A stretch of DNA of 64,000 nucleotides from Cyanobium sp. FGCU52 (GCA_024958715.1 JANWUS010000012.1:62001-126000); one strand, 5' to 3'. Shown: positions 1-9,541, counted from the stretch's first letter. Made by a program: numbers and translations. The notes: generated by a model from the letters alone, not told the origin.

Positions 1-692
1 TGCTGCGGCGCCGCCTGGCGCACGACAGCGACACCCGCACGCTGGTGGAGGGCCTGCTGGCAGAGGAGCGGCAGCTCAACCGCTACGTGGATGCCATCAG
101 CGACCTGGCCCGCCCCGACGCGCTGCTCGAACCGGGAGACCAGCCCCAGCCCCTGCTGCTGCCTCCCCTGCTGAGCGGACCGGAGGGCCGGCCCCTTGCC
201 GAGTTGGTGGATCCCCTGGTCCAGCGGGCCGCCGCCACCGCCGCCCTTCAGAGCCGGCCCTGGCGGGGACCGGCCGAGGTGCCCGATTGGCGGGGCGATG
301 GCGGCGCCGTGGCCGAGATCCTGGCCAACCTGCTGGAGAACGCTTTCCGCTACAGCCCCCAGGGCAGCGCCGTGGGCCTGCATGCGGCCAGCGGCACCGA
401 GGGCAGCGAGGGCACGGTGCTCACCGTCTGGGATGGCGGCCCGCCGATCGATCCCCAGGAGCGGGAGGCGATCTTCCAGCGGGGGGTGCGGGGCCGCAGC
501 GGCGAGACGATGCCGGGCACGGGCCTGGGCCTGGCACTGGCCCGCGACCTGGCCCGCCAGCTCGGGGGCGAACTGGAGCTCGTGGTCCCCCCGGCCCTGG
601 TGGCCGCCGACCTGCCGGAGCGCGGCAACGCCTTCCGCCTCAGCCTGCCGGCCCGCCCGGAACCGCCGTCCACGCTGCCCCCACCCCCATGA
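1..692 (+). CDS. Sensor histidine kinase, C-terminal part (5' truncated by window edge)
   Basis: Partial gene; the frame is open from base 3 and about 229 residues remain. Visible are the end of the dimerisation region and a complete HATPase_c domain: an N-box (EILANLLENAFRYSPQG), a G1-type VWDGGPPID and a G2 box GTGLGLALARDLARQLGG. The family autophosphorylates a histidine, lost upstream here, and passes phosphate to a response regulator. No partner regulator is in the window. It converges on cobS and the two coding regions overlap by 53 bases. The type is clear; which cyanobacterial kinase it is cannot be told from this part. Confidence 0.9.
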   Translation, partial: LRRRLAHDSDTRTLVEGLLAEERQLNRYVDAISDLARPDALLEPGDQPQPLLLPPLLSGPEGRPLAELVDPLVQRAAATAALQSRPWRGPAEVPDWRGDGGAVAEILANLLENAFRYSPQGSAVGLHAASGTEGSEGTVLTVWDGGPPIDPQEREAIFQRGVRGRSGETMPGTGLGLALARDLARQLGGELELVVPPALVAADLPERGNAFRLSLPARPEPPSTLPPPP

Positions 693-1452
693 CCAGGGCA
701 GCGAGCAGCAGGGCCACCGCATCGGTCCACTCCACAGAGGCGCCGTAGCTGTCGCCGCTGTGGCCGCCGAGCCGGCGGCCGAGCCAGAACGGCACCGCCA
801 GTGCCGGCAGGACTCCGGCGCCACCGGCCAGCACCAGCCACGGGCCCGCCGGCCCCGCCCAGGCGAGGGTGCCCGCCAGCAGGACCAGCAGGAGCAGGGC
901 GCTGGGCCGCAGCTCACGGGCCAGCCCGCTCCAGTGACGCCGGTGGAAGGCGGCGGTGCCCTCCGGGCGCAGATAGGGGAAGAAGGCCATGGCCGGCAGG
1001 GGCGCCACCCGGGACCAGACGGCCGCCCAGATCAGCAGCGGTGGAGCCATGGCACCCAGGGCGGCCAGTCCGGCAGCCCGCAGCAGCAGCAGCAGCGCCA
1101 GGGTCTGGGCCCCCATCGCCCCCACGCGGCTGTCGGCCATGGCCTCGAGGCGGCGCTGCTCGCCGGCCGCCAGCCCATCGGCGGTGTCCATGGCCCCGTC
1201 CATATGCAGCCCGCCACTGAGCACCAGGCCGGCGGCGAGCACCAGTGACACCTGCACCAGCTGGGGCACCCGCCCCTGCAGCAGCCCCCACAGCAGGGCC
1301 TGGGGCAGAGCGAGCACCAGAGCGATCCAGGGGGCGAAGCGGGCGATCCGTGCGAAGCGGGGCTGGGGCCGCGGCCAGGCGGGCAGCACCGAATAGAAGA
1401 TCCAGGCGCCGGCCAGGTCCCGCAGCCAGGGTGGGGCGCTCGGTCGGCTCAT
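640..1452 (-). CDS. cobS: Adenosylcobinamide-GDP ribazoletransferase (cobalamin synthase)
   Basis: 270 residues. CobS joins adenosylcobinamide-GDP with alpha-ribazole (phosphate) in the last steps of cobalamin assembly, in the membrane. The protein shows the family's near-N-terminal [11 protein letters not shown], the acidic signature [14 protein letters not shown] near residues 80-95, DSRVGAMG after it, and several Leu/Ala-rich membrane helices to the C-terminus. The ATG at 1452 gives the usual family length; the frame stays open far upstream on the minus strand but that part is antisense to tgt. It is divergent from tgt with only about 30 bases between the chosen starts, and its 3' end overlaps the kinase. 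Confidence 0.93.
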   Translation of the reverse strand: MSRPSAPPWLRDLAGAWIFYSVLPAWPRPQPRFARIARFAPWIALVLALPQALLWGLLQGRVPQLVQVSLVLAAGLVLSGGLHMDGAMDTADGLAAGEQRRLEAMADSRVGAMGAQTLALLLLLRAAGLAALGAMAPPLLIWAAVWSRVAPLPAMAFFPYLRPEGTAAFHRRHWSGLARELRPSALLLLVLLAGTLAWAGPAGPWLVLAGGAGVLPALAVPFWLGRRLGGHSGDSYGASVEWTDAVALLLAALVMGVGAAWTAVPGGPAG

Positions 1453-1482
1453 CGCGGCGCGGGCATCGGGCGGGATCGACAG

Positions 1483-2682
1483 GTGGGGCGAAAGGGGGTG
1501 GGGCGTGGGGCGTGCGACGTACCGTCGGCACAGCGACGGTGCCTCCCCATCAGCTCCGGATCCAGTTTCGCCTTCACGATCACGGCGCGCTGCCCCCGCA
1601 GCCGGGCACGCTGCGGCTGTCTGCACACCCCCCACGGGCCGGTGCACACGCCCCGGTTCATGCCGGTGGGAACCGCCGCCACCGTGAAGGGCGTGGCCAT
1701 CCCCCAGTTGGCGGAGACCGGGGCCGAGATGGTACTGGCCAACACCTATCACCTCCATCTGCAGCCTGGAGAGGCGGTGGTGGCGGAGGCGGGCGGCCTG
1801 CATCGCTTCATGGGCTGGAACGGTCCGCTGCTCACCGATTCCGGCGGTTTCCAGGTGTTCAGCCTCGGCGCCATCAACCGCATCGACGACGAGGGCGTCG
1901 TCTTCCGCTCCCCCCGCGACGGCGCCCGCATTCACCTCACCCCCGAGCGCTCGATGGCGATCCAGATGGCTCTGGGCGCCGACGTGGCCATGGCCTTCGA
2001 CCAGTGCCCCCCCTACCCGGCCAGCGAAGCGGAGGTGGCCGCCGCCTGCCGGCGCACCCACGCCTGGCTGGAGCGCTGCGCGGCGGTGCACCAGCGGCCG
2101 GGCCAGGCTCTGTTCGGCATCGTGCAGGGGGGGTGCTTCCCGGACCTGCGGGCCGAGTCGGCCCGGGTTGTGGCCGGCTTCGACCTGCCGGGCATCGCCG
2201 TGGGCGGGGTGAGCGTGGGGGAGCCGGCCGAGGCGATGCACACCGTGGTGCGCCAGGTGGGTCCGCTGCTGCCGGAGGCCAAACCCCATTACCTGATGGG
2301 TGTGGGCAGCCTGCGGGAGATGGCGATCGCGGTGGCGGAGGGCTTCGACCTGTTCGACTGCGTCCTGCCCACCCGGCTCGGCCGTCACGGCACCGCCCTG
2401 GTGGGAGGGGAGCGCTGGAACCTCAAGAACGCCCGTTTCCGCCACGACCACACGCCGCTCGATCAGCGCTGTCCCTGCCTGGCCTGCCGCCTGCACAGCC
2501 GGGCCTACCTGCACCACCTGATCCGCAGCGGCGAGATGCTCGGACGCACCCTGCTGAGCCTCCACAACCTCACCACCCTGCTGCGCTTCACCACCGCGAT
2601 GGCGCAGGCGATCCGCGAAGGCTGTTTTTCAGAGGATTTCGCTCCCTGGGAGCCGGACTCCCCGGCCGCACACACGTGGTAG
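1483..2682 (+). CDS. tgt: Queuine/7-deazaguanine tRNA-ribosyltransferase
   Basis: Up to 399 residues. Tgt exchanges guanine-34 of GUN-anticodon tRNAs for a queuosine precursor. Seen are NTYHL, the catalytic-region [19 protein letters not shown], the GVSVGEP/YLMGVG segment, [11 protein letters not shown], and a zinc site formed by CPCLAC plus a downstream His. The family normally begins about 25 residues later, close to [10 protein letters not shown] (around 1560); no ATG is in frame there, so the start must be GTG at 1483 or 1498 or a rarer codon. The start is uncertain, the function is not. psbK follows 56 bases downstream on the same strand. Confidence 0.93.
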   Translation: MGRKGVGRGACDVPSAQRRCLPISSGSSFAFTITARCPRSRARCGCLHTPHGPVHTPRFMPVGTAATVKGVAIPQLAETGAEMVLANTYHLHLQPGEAVVAEAGGLHRFMGWNGPLLTDSGGFQVFSLGAINRIDDEGVVFRSPRDGARIHLTPERSMAIQMALGADVAMAFDQCPPYPASEAEVAAACRRTHAWLERCAAVHQRPGQALFGIVQGGCFPDLRAESARVVAGFDLPGIAVGGVSVGEPAEAMHTVVRQVGPLLPEAKPHYLMGVGSLREMAIAVAEGFDLFDCVLPTRLGRHGTALVGGERWNLKNARFRHDHTPLDQRCPCLACRLHSRAYLHHLIRSGEMLGRTLLSLHNLTTLLRFTTAMAQAIREGCFSEDFAPWEPDSPAAHTW

Positions 2683-2738
2683 CTTCCAGGCACCGCGGTC
2701 GCCCGTGTTGCGGCACCGCCCTTCCTGATCGCTCCACC

Positions 2739-2903
2739 ATGGCTCTCTCCCTGCTGGCCGGTTCCATGGCCCACGCCGCCCCTCTGGCCCAGCTGCCCGA
2801 GGCCTACCAGGCCTTCGGTCCCCTGGTGGACATCCTGCCGATCATCCCCCTGTTCTTCCTGCTGCTGGCCTTCGTGTGGCAGGCCTCGGTGGGCTTCCGC
2901 TGA
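2739..2903 (+). CDS. psbK: Photosystem II reaction center protein K precursor
   Basis: 54 residues. PsbK is a single-helix thylakoid subunit of photosystem II near CP43. The N-terminal part ([13 protein letters not shown]) is a cleavable presequence, and the mature part [20 protein letters not shown] followed by [16 protein letters not shown] is the highly conserved family signature. The ATG at 2739 is the natural start. It is the clearest sign that the window is cyanobacterial. An intrinsic-terminator-like hairpin lies about 120 bases downstream inside the opposing gene. Confidence 0.97.
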   Translation: MALSLLAGSMAHAAPLAQLPEAYQAFGPLVDILPIIPLFFLLLAFVWQASVGFR

Positions 2904-2921
2904 ATCGCGGCCAGGCCCTGA

Positions 2922-3647
2922 TCAGCGGTGTTCCCGCAGAACCGCCCAGAAGAATTCCGGCAGGGCGAGCATCCGTCGCCAGCGGCTGGGCTCCTGGATC
3001 AACCGGTACAGCCACTCGATCTGCAGGGCGCCCATCCATGAGGGCGCCCTTTTTTTGATGCCGGCCCACACGTCGAAACTGCCGCCCACGCCCATCCAGA
3101 GCCCGCGGCGGCGGCCGGCGAGGCCGTGGATCCACAGCTCCTGCCGCGGCACACCCAGCGCCACCAGCACCAGATCGGGATCCAGGGCCAGCAGCTCGCT
3201 CTCCAGCAGCGGCCAGTCGGCGGGCTGCTGATAGCCGTCGACGCTGAACACCAGGTTCAGGGCGGGCAGTTCCCGGCGCAGCCGCAGCCGCAGCCGCTCC
3301 ATCACCTCCGGCGAGGCCCCGACCAGGGCCACCGACCATCCCTCCGCGGCCGCGTGGTCGAGCAGCCAGCGGGCCGTTTCGATCCCCGGTGCGCGCCGCA
3401 CCCGACGGCCCTGACGGCGCAGGGCCCAGACCACACCGGCCCCATCGGGAATCACCAGCTCCGCCGCCTCGATCGCCTGCCCCAGCCGCTGATCGGCCCG
3501 GGCGGCCATCGTCATCTCGGCGTTGAGGGTGACGATCTGTCCGCCACCCCGCCGGTGCAGGGCAAGGCACTCGGCCCGTATGTCGCCGAGGTCGACTCCC
3601 ACGCCTAACACGCGGGGGCGCACGGAGGGGGTGACGGTTGCTTCCAT
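2922..3647 (-). CDS. WecG/TagA/CpsF family glycosyltransferase
   Basis: 241 residues from ATG 3647; an ATG 81 bases further upstream is also in frame but adds a low-complexity leader. The family (GT26) moves a UDP-activated N-acetyl-amino sugar to a lipid-linked acceptor in surface polysaccharide synthesis. Seen are the N-terminal LNAEMTMAA segment, PDGAGVVWALR, the ALVGAS turn, VALGVPRQELWIHG, and the C-terminal block with KKRAPSWMGALQIEWLYR and EPSRWRR. It converges on psbK with an 18-base gap and is divergent from the GH15-like gene. Exact donor and acceptor are unknown. Confidence 0.92.
   Translation of the reverse strand: MEATVTPSVRPRVLGVGVDLGDIRAECLALHRRGGGQIVTLNAEMTMAARADQRLGQAIEAAELVIPDGAGVVWALRRQGRRVRRAPGIETARWLLDHAAAEGWSVALVGASPEVMERLRLRLRRELPALNLVFSVDGYQQPADWPLLESELLALDPDLVLVALGVPRQELWIHGLAGRRRGLWMGVGGSFDVWAGIKKRAPSWMGALQIEWLYRLIQEPSRWRRMLALPEFFWAVLREHR
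3026..3056 (+). terminator. Intrinsic-terminator-like hairpin for psbK, inside the opposing glycosyltransferase gene
   Basis: A perfect 8-bp stem GGGCGCCC / GGGCGCCC with an 8-base loop is followed directly by seven T on the plus strand. It sits 122 bases after the psbK stop. On the minus strand the same bases encode the conserved KKRAPSWMGA stretch of the glycosyltransferase, so the structure could be partly fortuitous. Confidence 0.6.
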
Positions 3648-3718
3648 GGGGGGGCGGGGCCTCGGGGGAGAATCTATGGCTCGGCTCCCGGCCGTTCTTG
3701 CGTCATGAGGCAGGCTCC

Positions 3719-6700
3719 ATGAAGGCACCCGGCGGCCCCTCGGCCAGGCCCCTCCCCCGCAGCACCCCCGACCTTCACGTCATCGACCGTTCCGATCCGA
3801 CCTTCGAGATCACGGCCGCCGGGAGCGACCAGCGGGCGCTGGAGGTGCTGGAGGAGCTCGACCGGCAGATCGAGCGGGTGGTGCTGCGGCGCCAGCACCC
3901 GATCACGGGGCTGCTGCCCGCCAGCACCGCCCACACGGTGCACGGCAACTACGGTGACGCCTGGGTGCGCGACTGCGTGTACTCGATCCAGTGCGTCTGG
4001 GGGCTGGCCCTGGCTCACCGGCGCCTGGGCGGAGCCGGGCGGCTGGCCTTCGAGCGTGAGCAGCAGGTGCTGCAGCTGATGCGCGGCCTGCTCAACGCCA
4101 TGCTGCGCCAGGCGGGCAAGGTGGAACGCTTCAAGACCAGCCTTGATCGCCTCGATGCGATCCACGCCAAGTTCGATACCGGCACGGGCGCGCCGGTGGT
4201 GCCCGATGACGGCTGGGGGCACCTGCAGCTCGACGCCACGGCCCTGTTCCTGCTGCAGCTCGCCCAGCTCACCCGCTCCGGGCTGGTGGTGGTCCAGACC
4301 GCCCACGAGCGGGATTTCGTCCAGAACCTGGTGTACTACGTGGCCCGGGCCTACCGGGTGGCCGACTACGGCATCTGGGAGCGGGGCGACAAGGGCAACC
4401 ACGGCCTGCCGGAGCGCAACGCCAGCTCCATCGGCATGGTCAAGGCGGCCCTGGAGGCCCTGGAGGGGCTCGACCTCTACGGCCCCCACGGCGACGGCAG
4501 CGCCTGCCTGGTGATCCCCCACGACGCGATCGTGCGGCTCCGGCGTGCCCTGCGCGATCTGCTGCCCCGCGAATCGGCCAGCAAGGAGGTGGACAGCGCC
4601 TGCCTGTCGGTGATCGGCTACCCGGCCTGGGCGGTGGAGGACCACGAGCTGGTGGCCCGCACGCGCGCCAAGATCCGCCGGGAGCTGGGCGGCGCCTACG
4701 GCTACAAGCGCTTCCGCCGCGACGGCCACCAGACGGTGGTGGAGGACGTCAGCCGCCTCCACTACGAACGGGAGGAGCTGGCGGAGTTCGAGCACATCGA
4801 ATGCGAGTGGCCCCTGTTCCTGGCCTACGAGGCGATCACCGCCTGCTGCGAGGAGCGCTGGACGGAGGCCCGGCAGTGGCGGCAGCGGCTGGCGGAGGTG
4901 AGCGTCGAGGTGGAGGGCGTGGCCCTGCTGCCCGAGCTCTATCTGGTGCCGGAGGACGCGATCGCCGCCGAGCGCCGCAACCCCGGCAGCCAGGTGCGGG
5001 TGGCGAACGAGAACGTGCCCCTGCTCTGGACCCAGAGCCTCACCTGGCTCACCGATCTACTGCTGCACGGCCTGATCCGGCCTGAGGATCTCGACCCCAG
5101 CGGCCGGCGGCGACCGGCGGCCCCCGGGGCCCGGGAGGTGCTGGTGGCCCTGGCGCCGGCCAGTGCCTGGATCGCCACCGAACTGGAGGCGGCCGGTCTG
5201 CCGGCCGACCTGGCCCCGGAGACGGGTGCCGCCGAAGCCAGCGCCGGCGACCGGCCGCGGGTGGCGAGCTCGCGGGAACTGGGGCGGCGGCTGGCCACGG
5301 TGGGCGCCAACCCCCACCTCGGGCTCTCCGGCCATCCCCCGGTGCGGATGGAGACCATGGCCACCGCCCGGCTCTACCGCCACGGCGAGGAACTGATCGC
5401 CTTTCTTCCCGCGGCCCTGGAGGAGGACACCTTCTACCTGGCGGACGATCCGGGCACGCTGGTGGATGCCGTGGCCGCCGAGGTGCGGCTGCTGCAGCGC
5501 CACTGGCGCGGGCCCAGCTCGCCGCTGCTGGTGATTCCGATCGCGGAGGGGGCCTACCGCCGCGACCCGGAGGCCTTCCTCTCCCTCGGCCGCCAGTTGC
5601 GCGCCGGATCCCTGGAAGGGGTGCCGGTGCAGCTGGCGCCCCTGGCCGACCTGGTGAGCCAGGCGGGGCTGGTGGAACTGCCGCCCCAGGCGGTGGCCGC
5701 CTGCCAGCTGTGGCCGGTGCGCCAGACCCTGCTGCCGCCGAGCACCAGCCAGCAGCCGCTCACGGCGCGGCAGGAGCAGGAACTGGAAGACATCTCCGTG
5801 GCCGAGCTGGCCGAGCGGCTCTGGCACAGCAGCTCCCTGCCGGAGCAGGCGGAGGTGCTGGAACTGCTGGGCCGCCGGCTCGGACCCAACGCCCGGCTGC
5901 AGGGCCCGATGGGAGGGGCCCCCGTGCGGCTGATGGTGCTGCTGCAGGAGGTGTACCGGCGGGGGCTGGTGGAGGCCGACTGGAACGTGGTGCGCCGGGC
6001 GGCCGGGGCCATGGGGCTGGTCCACCCCCAGCTGGAGGATGCCCTCACCGATCTGCTGGTGCGCCAGAAGCAGGTGGTGGTGGGCCGCAACTACACCGGC
6101 GACTCCCTGATCAGCCAGCCCCAGGGCAGCCGCACGATCGCCGCCATGATCCGCCGCTTCGGCGGCGAGGACGGGCGGGAGTGGATGCTGCAGCAGGAGC
6201 TGCTGCTGGCGCTCGACGGCCTGGCCCGCCTTGAACCCAACCTGCTCAGCGGCAGCCTCACCCTCCAGCTCGGCCAGCTGCTGCTGCTGCTCACCGGTGA
6301 GCTGGCCGCCGAGTCGAACCTCAGCCCCAGCGATGCCTTCGAGGCCCTGTGCGCCGAGCCGCCCCACCGCATCCGACGCCGGCTGCGGGCGGTGCTGGCC
6401 GACGTGGAGCACGCCCGGGCGGCCCTCCAGCGCAAGGAACAGCTCCATCTGCGGGGCCGGGTGCGCTGGGAGGTTCCCGATCCCCTCCAGGAACTGCCCC
6501 GCTCCGGGGGCTGGCTGCAGCACCGCATGAGGCTGGGGGCCCTCGGGCGGGTGCCGCGCGACTTCTATCCCGGCATCTGGGATCTGCTCCACCACTGCCG
6601 CGGCATCGTGATCGGCGACAAGCTGGAGCGGCGCAACCGGCTGGAGAGCGGACCGCTGCTGAGCGAGAAGACGCCGGGCGAGCGCAACTTCGCCTCGCTG

Positions 6701-7036
6701 GTGGAACACCTGCTCGGCAAGATCGAAGCACCGGAGTACCGGCAGCTCTGCACCGAGACCCTGCTCACCCTGATGGCCTTCGTGGCCGCCAACCCCGAGG
6801 TGCGCTTCGAGGACGACCTGGCCCTCGACGTGGTGATCGGCCATGCCGTGCGGGTGGGATGGCAGGAGCTCCATCCCCAGGTGGCGGAAGCCGACTATGC
6901 GCTGCACAAGTCGGAGGCCTGGGATCTCTTCTACCGCTCCTCACCGGCCGAGTGCCGGCGCTGGCAGCTGAAGGCCCTGCAGCAGCTGAGCGACAGCGAG
7001 CCGATGCTTCAGGAACCCGCCCGCTCAGCCGGGTGA
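3719..7036 (+). CDS. Glycoside hydrolase family 15 / phosphorylase-kinase-regulatory-like protein
   Basis: 1105 residues from ATG 3719. The N-terminal half resembles the (alpha/alpha)6 glucoamylase-like fold of GH15 proteins and of eukaryotic phosphorylase b kinase regulatory subunits: HPITGLLPAS, GNYGDAWVRDCVYSIQCVWG, the DDGWGHLQLDATALFLLQLA block, then GDKGNHGLPERNASSIGM and ECEWPLFLAYEAI. The C-terminal 500 residues are helical with no motif I can name. Cyanobacteria carry such proteins widely, usually annotated as GH15; whether it hydrolyses glucan or regulates glycogen metabolism cannot be decided from sequence. It is transcribed alone, divergent from the GT26 gene. Confidence 0.85.
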   Translation: MKAPGGPSARPLPRSTPDLHVIDRSDPTFEITAAGSDQRALEVLEELDRQIERVVLRRQHPITGLLPASTAHTVHGNYGDAWVRDCVYSIQCVWGLALAHRRLGGAGRLAFEREQQVLQLMRGLLNAMLRQAGKVERFKTSLDRLDAIHAKFDTGTGAPVVPDDGWGHLQLDATALFLLQLAQLTRSGLVVVQTAHERDFVQNLVYYVARAYRVADYGIWERGDKGNHGLPERNASSIGMVKAALEALEGLDLYGPHGDGSACLVIPHDAIVRLRRALRDLLPRESASKEVDSACLSVIGYPAWAVEDHELVARTRAKIRRELGGAYGYKRFRRDGHQTVVEDVSRLHYEREELAEFEHIECEWPLFLAYEAITACCEERWTEARQWRQRLAEVSVEVEGVALLPELYLVPEDAIAAERRNPGSQVRVANENVPLLWTQSLTWLTDLLLHGLIRPEDLDPSGRRRPAAPGAREVLVALAPASAWIATELEAAGLPADLAPETGAAEASAGDRPRVASSRELGRRLATVGANPHLGLSGHPPVRMETMATARLYRHGEELIAFLPAALEEDTFYLADDPGTLVDAVAAEVRLLQRHWRGPSSPLLVIPIAEGAYRRDPEAFLSLGRQLRAGSLEGVPVQLAPLADLVSQAGLVELPPQAVAACQLWPVRQTLLPPSTSQQPLTARQEQELEDISVAELAERLWHSSSLPEQAEVLELLGRRLGPNARLQGPMGGAPVRLMVLLQEVYRRGLVEADWNVVRRAAGAMGLVHPQLEDALTDLLVRQKQVVVGRNYTGDSLISQPQGSRTIAAMIRRFGGEDGREWMLQQELLLALDGLARLEPNLLSGSLTLQLGQLLLLLTGELAAESNLSPSDAFEALCAEPPHRIRRRLRAVLADVEHARAALQRKEQLHLRGRVRWEVPDPLQELPRSGGWLQHRMRLGALGRVPRDFYPGIWDLLHHCRGIVIGDKLERRNRLESGPLLSEKTPGERNFASLVEHLLGKIEAPEYRQLCTETLLTLMAFVAANPEVRFEDDLALDVVIGHAVRVGWQELHPQVAEADYALHKSEAWDLFYRSSPAECRRWQLKALQQLSDSEPMLQEPARSAG

Positions 7037-7054
7037 GACTCCCCCAGACGGGGC

Positions 7055-8047
7055 TCAGATCGGCGCCTCGAGCGTCATGCAGAGGTTGGGCTGCTCGACG
7101 CACTGTTCGATCAGATCGGCCAGCAGCAGGGCGCGGGAGGCCTGAAGGCCGTCCACGGCCGGGGTTTCCTCACCGCGCACGCACTGGAGGAAATGCTCCA
7201 GTTCCGCGTAGAGCGGCTCGATCGAGGTGGTGCTCACCTCCTCGATGAAGCCATCGTTGCGATAGACGAGCTCGCCGTGATCGGCACTGACCGAACCATG
7301 GGAGCGGCGGTGAATGCGCAGGTTGCGATTGAGGAAATCGGTTTCCATCATGCTGCTGCGGCAGTGGGCATCCAGGCTGCGGATCTTGCGATGGGCCATC
7401 TTGCTGGCCGTCAGGCTGGCCACCACCCCATTGGCGAAGGCGAGGGTGGCATTCACATAATCGATCGGGCCTTCGGCGCTGCGGCCGCCGGCCGCGGCCA
7501 GGCGCACCACGGGTGCGGCCGCGAGCTCCAGCACCAGGTCGATGTCGTGGATCATCAGATCGAGCACCACCGACACATCGTTGGCGCGATCGGCATTGGG
7601 GCTGTGGCGGCGGGCCTCCAGCACCACGATCTCCTCGCCGGCCACCACCTTCAGCAGTTCGCGGAAGGCGGGGTTGAAGCGCTCGATGTGGCCCACCTGG
7701 AGCAGCACGCCGGTGGCTTCAGCCGCCTGGATCAGTTCGGCCGCCTCCTCCTGGGTGGCGGCGATCGGTTTCTCGATCAGCACGTGCACGCCGGCCTCGA
7801 GGCAGGCCATGCCCACCCGGTGGTGCAGCAGGGTGGGCACGGCGATGCATACCGCCTCCACCGAGGCCAGCAGTTCGCGGTAATCGGGGAACCAGCGGCA
7901 GTTGAACTGCTCCACCGCCAGCCGCCCGCGGGTTTCGTCCGGGTCGGCCACGCCCACAAGCTCGGCGTCCCGCAGCAGGCTCAGCACCCGAGCGTGATGC
8001 CAGCCCATGTTTCCGATGCCGATGACCCCCACGCGCACAGGGTTCAT
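7055..8047 (-). CDS. Gfo/Idh/MocA family NAD(P)-dependent oxidoreductase
   Basis: 330 residues. The N-terminal Rossmann fold has GVIGIGNMGWHHA (residues 8-19), VADPDE after the second strand, and the family's EKP motif at 92-94, whose Lys is catalytic. The LDLMIHDIDLVLEL segment fits the second His/Asp catalytic region. Such enzymes oxidise or reduce sugars, inositols or nucleotide sugars; substrate is not predictable here. It converges on the GH15-like gene (18-base gap) and is followed upstream by the CBS-domain gene on the same strand 35 bases away. Confidence 0.9.
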   Translation of the reverse strand: MNPVRVGVIGIGNMGWHHARVLSLLRDAELVGVADPDETRGRLAVEQFNCRWFPDYRELLASVEAVCIAVPTLLHHRVGMACLEAGVHVLIEKPIAATQEEAAELIQAAEATGVLLQVGHIERFNPAFRELLKVVAGEEIVVLEARRHSPNADRANDVSVVLDLMIHDIDLVLELAAAPVVRLAAAGGRSAEGPIDYVNATLAFANGVVASLTASKMAHRKIRSLDAHCRSSMMETDFLNRNLRIHRRSHGSVSADHGELVYRNDGFIEEVSTTSIEPLYAELEHFLQCVRGEETPAVDGLQASRALLLADLIEQCVEQPNLCMTLEAPI

Positions 8048-8082
8048 GGCAACGGCATCGCAGTTGGGCGCATTATCGATGA

Positions 8083-9372
8083 TCAGGCCCCCTCATCGGA
8101 GAGAGGCACGATCCGGACCCGCTCGATGCGGGGGCCATCCATCACCAGCACGCTGAAGCGGATCTGCTTCCAGCGCAGCCCCTCGCCGGGGGCCGGGATG
8201 TGCTGGAGCCTCTCCAGCAGGAAGCCCGCCAGGGTGTGATGCCCCTCCGCCTCCGGCAGCCGCAGCCCGAGGCGGCGGTTGAGCTCGAAGATCTCAAGAT
8301 CGCCCGCGGCCGACCAGCCGCCCTCGACCAGCGGCAGCAGTTCGCCGGCGGCCTCGAGCGGATCCTCGTCCTCGCCCACGATCTCGTTGGTGAGGTCGGC
8401 CACGGTCACGAGCCCCTCGGTGCCGCCGTGCTCATCGACCACCACCAGCAGGGGCTGACCGCTGCGGATCAGCGGCAGCAGATCGGCCAGGGAGGTGCTC
8501 TCCTGCACCCGCGCCACCGGCACCACATAGGGCGCCAGGGGGGTGTCCGGCGCCAGTTGACCGCGGGCGATCGGCTCGGCCAGGCGGCGCAGGTCGAGCA
8601 TGCCCCGCACGTCGTCGAGGGAGCTGCCGATCACCGGGAAGCGGGCGTGCTGGCTGGCATGCACCTCCTGCATCATCCGGCCGAAGGTCACCTCGATCGG
8701 CAGCGTGACCATGCCGGAGCGGGGCACCATCACCTCCCGCACCAGGGTGTCGCGCAGGGAGAACACCCCTTCGAGGATGCTGCGCTCATCGGGCATCAGG
8801 CCGGTGACGCCGCCGCTCTCGATCAGGGTCTCGAGCTCCCCGGCGGAGAGCACCGGCACCAGTTCGTCCCAGTTGCGGGGCAGCCCCAGCAGCCGCAGCA
8901 CCACGCCGGTGAAGCGCTCGATCACCAGCAGCAGCGGCGCCAGGGTGCGGGTGAGGGATTCCAGCAGCGGGGCCAGCTGCAGGGCGGAGGCCTCGGGCCG
9001 GTGCAGCACCCAGGCCTTGGGCAGAAGACCGCCGATCAGGGTGGCCAGCAGCACCAGGGCCAGAAACACCAGGCCATCCACGAACGCCATGGGCAGCCAA
9101 CCCTCGCCGTCCCAGGGGAGGGTGGCGAGCAGCTGATGGGCCAGTCCCCGGCCGATCCAGCCGATCGCCAGCAGGGCCAGCACCGCCCCGAGCTGGGTGG
9201 CCACCAGCACGCGGCGCAGCCGCTGCTGCAGGCGACCCACCGAGCGGGCTCCGGGCTCGTCGTTCTCCTGCAGCTCCTGCACGCGGCTGGGCCTGAGGCG
9301 GATCAGGGCGAATTCACCGGCCGCGAAGAAGGCCATCAGGGCCAGCAGGGTGGCCAGGGCGAGGAACCGCAT
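8083..9372 (-). CDS. CNNM/HlyC-CorC family membrane protein with CBS domains
   Basis: 429 residues. The order is a CNNM (DUF21) membrane domain of hydrophobic helices (about 1-190, starting MRFLALATLLALMAFFAAGEFALI), a CBS pair (about 205-330; MVPRSGMVTLP, ARFPVIGSSLDDVRGMLDLR, VVVDEHGGTEGLVTVADL), and a C-terminal CorC_HlyC domain. Relatives are implicated in magnesium or cobalt efflux; the haemolysin name is historical. Regulation by adenine nucleotides through the CBS pair is a family property. A CAU tRNA lies just upstream. Confidence 0.92.
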   Translation of the reverse strand: MRFLALATLLALMAFFAAGEFALIRLRPSRVQELQENDEPGARSVGRLQQRLRRVLVATQLGAVLALLAIGWIGRGLAHQLLATLPWDGEGWLPMAFVDGLVFLALVLLATLIGGLLPKAWVLHRPEASALQLAPLLESLTRTLAPLLLVIERFTGVVLRLLGLPRNWDELVPVLSAGELETLIESGGVTGLMPDERSILEGVFSLRDTLVREVMVPRSGMVTLPIEVTFGRMMQEVHASQHARFPVIGSSLDDVRGMLDLRRLAEPIARGQLAPDTPLAPYVVPVARVQESTSLADLLPLIRSGQPLLVVVDEHGGTEGLVTVADLTNEIVGEDEDPLEAAGELLPLVEGGWSAAGDLEIFELNRRLGLRLPEAEGHHTLAGFLLERLQHIPAPGEGLRWKQIRFSVLVMDGPRIERVRIVPLSDEGA

Positions 9373-9436
9373 CCGTCCGAGCGCGTGGGCCCAGGATAGG
9401 GACGGCGTCCCGATCCATCCGAGCGGTCGGAAGAGA

Positions 9437-9509
9437 TGGGGGTCGCGAGGATCGAACTCGCCTAAGGCGGATTATGAGTCCGCTGCATTCACCAGATTGC
9501 TAGACCCCC
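9437..9509 (-). tRNA. tRNA with CAU anticodon (elongator Met or lysidine-type Ile2)
   Basis: A full cloverleaf reads on the minus strand: acceptor stem GGGGGTC/GACCCCC, a 3-bp D stem GCA/TGC, anticodon stem GCGGA/TCCGC around loop CTCATAA (anticodon CAT), variable CTTAG, T stem GCGAG/CTCGC around TTCGATC, discriminator A. CCA is not encoded. The CTCATAA loop occurs in both elongator tRNA-Met and tRNA-Ile2 (modified by TilS); sequence reading alone does not settle which. Confidence 0.93.
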
Positions 9510-9541
9510 GTTGAACCCGGCTCTCACCAGAGGCCGCGGGA

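Noticed and set aside
1453-2565. Minus-strand extension upstream of the CobS start
   Set aside because: The CobS family begins at the ATG at 1452; the extension is antisense to tgt and low in complexity.
3648-3728. N-terminal extension of the WecG/TagA protein
   Set aside because: The leader is Arg/Pro/Ser-rich and not family-like; ATG 3647 gives a normal start.
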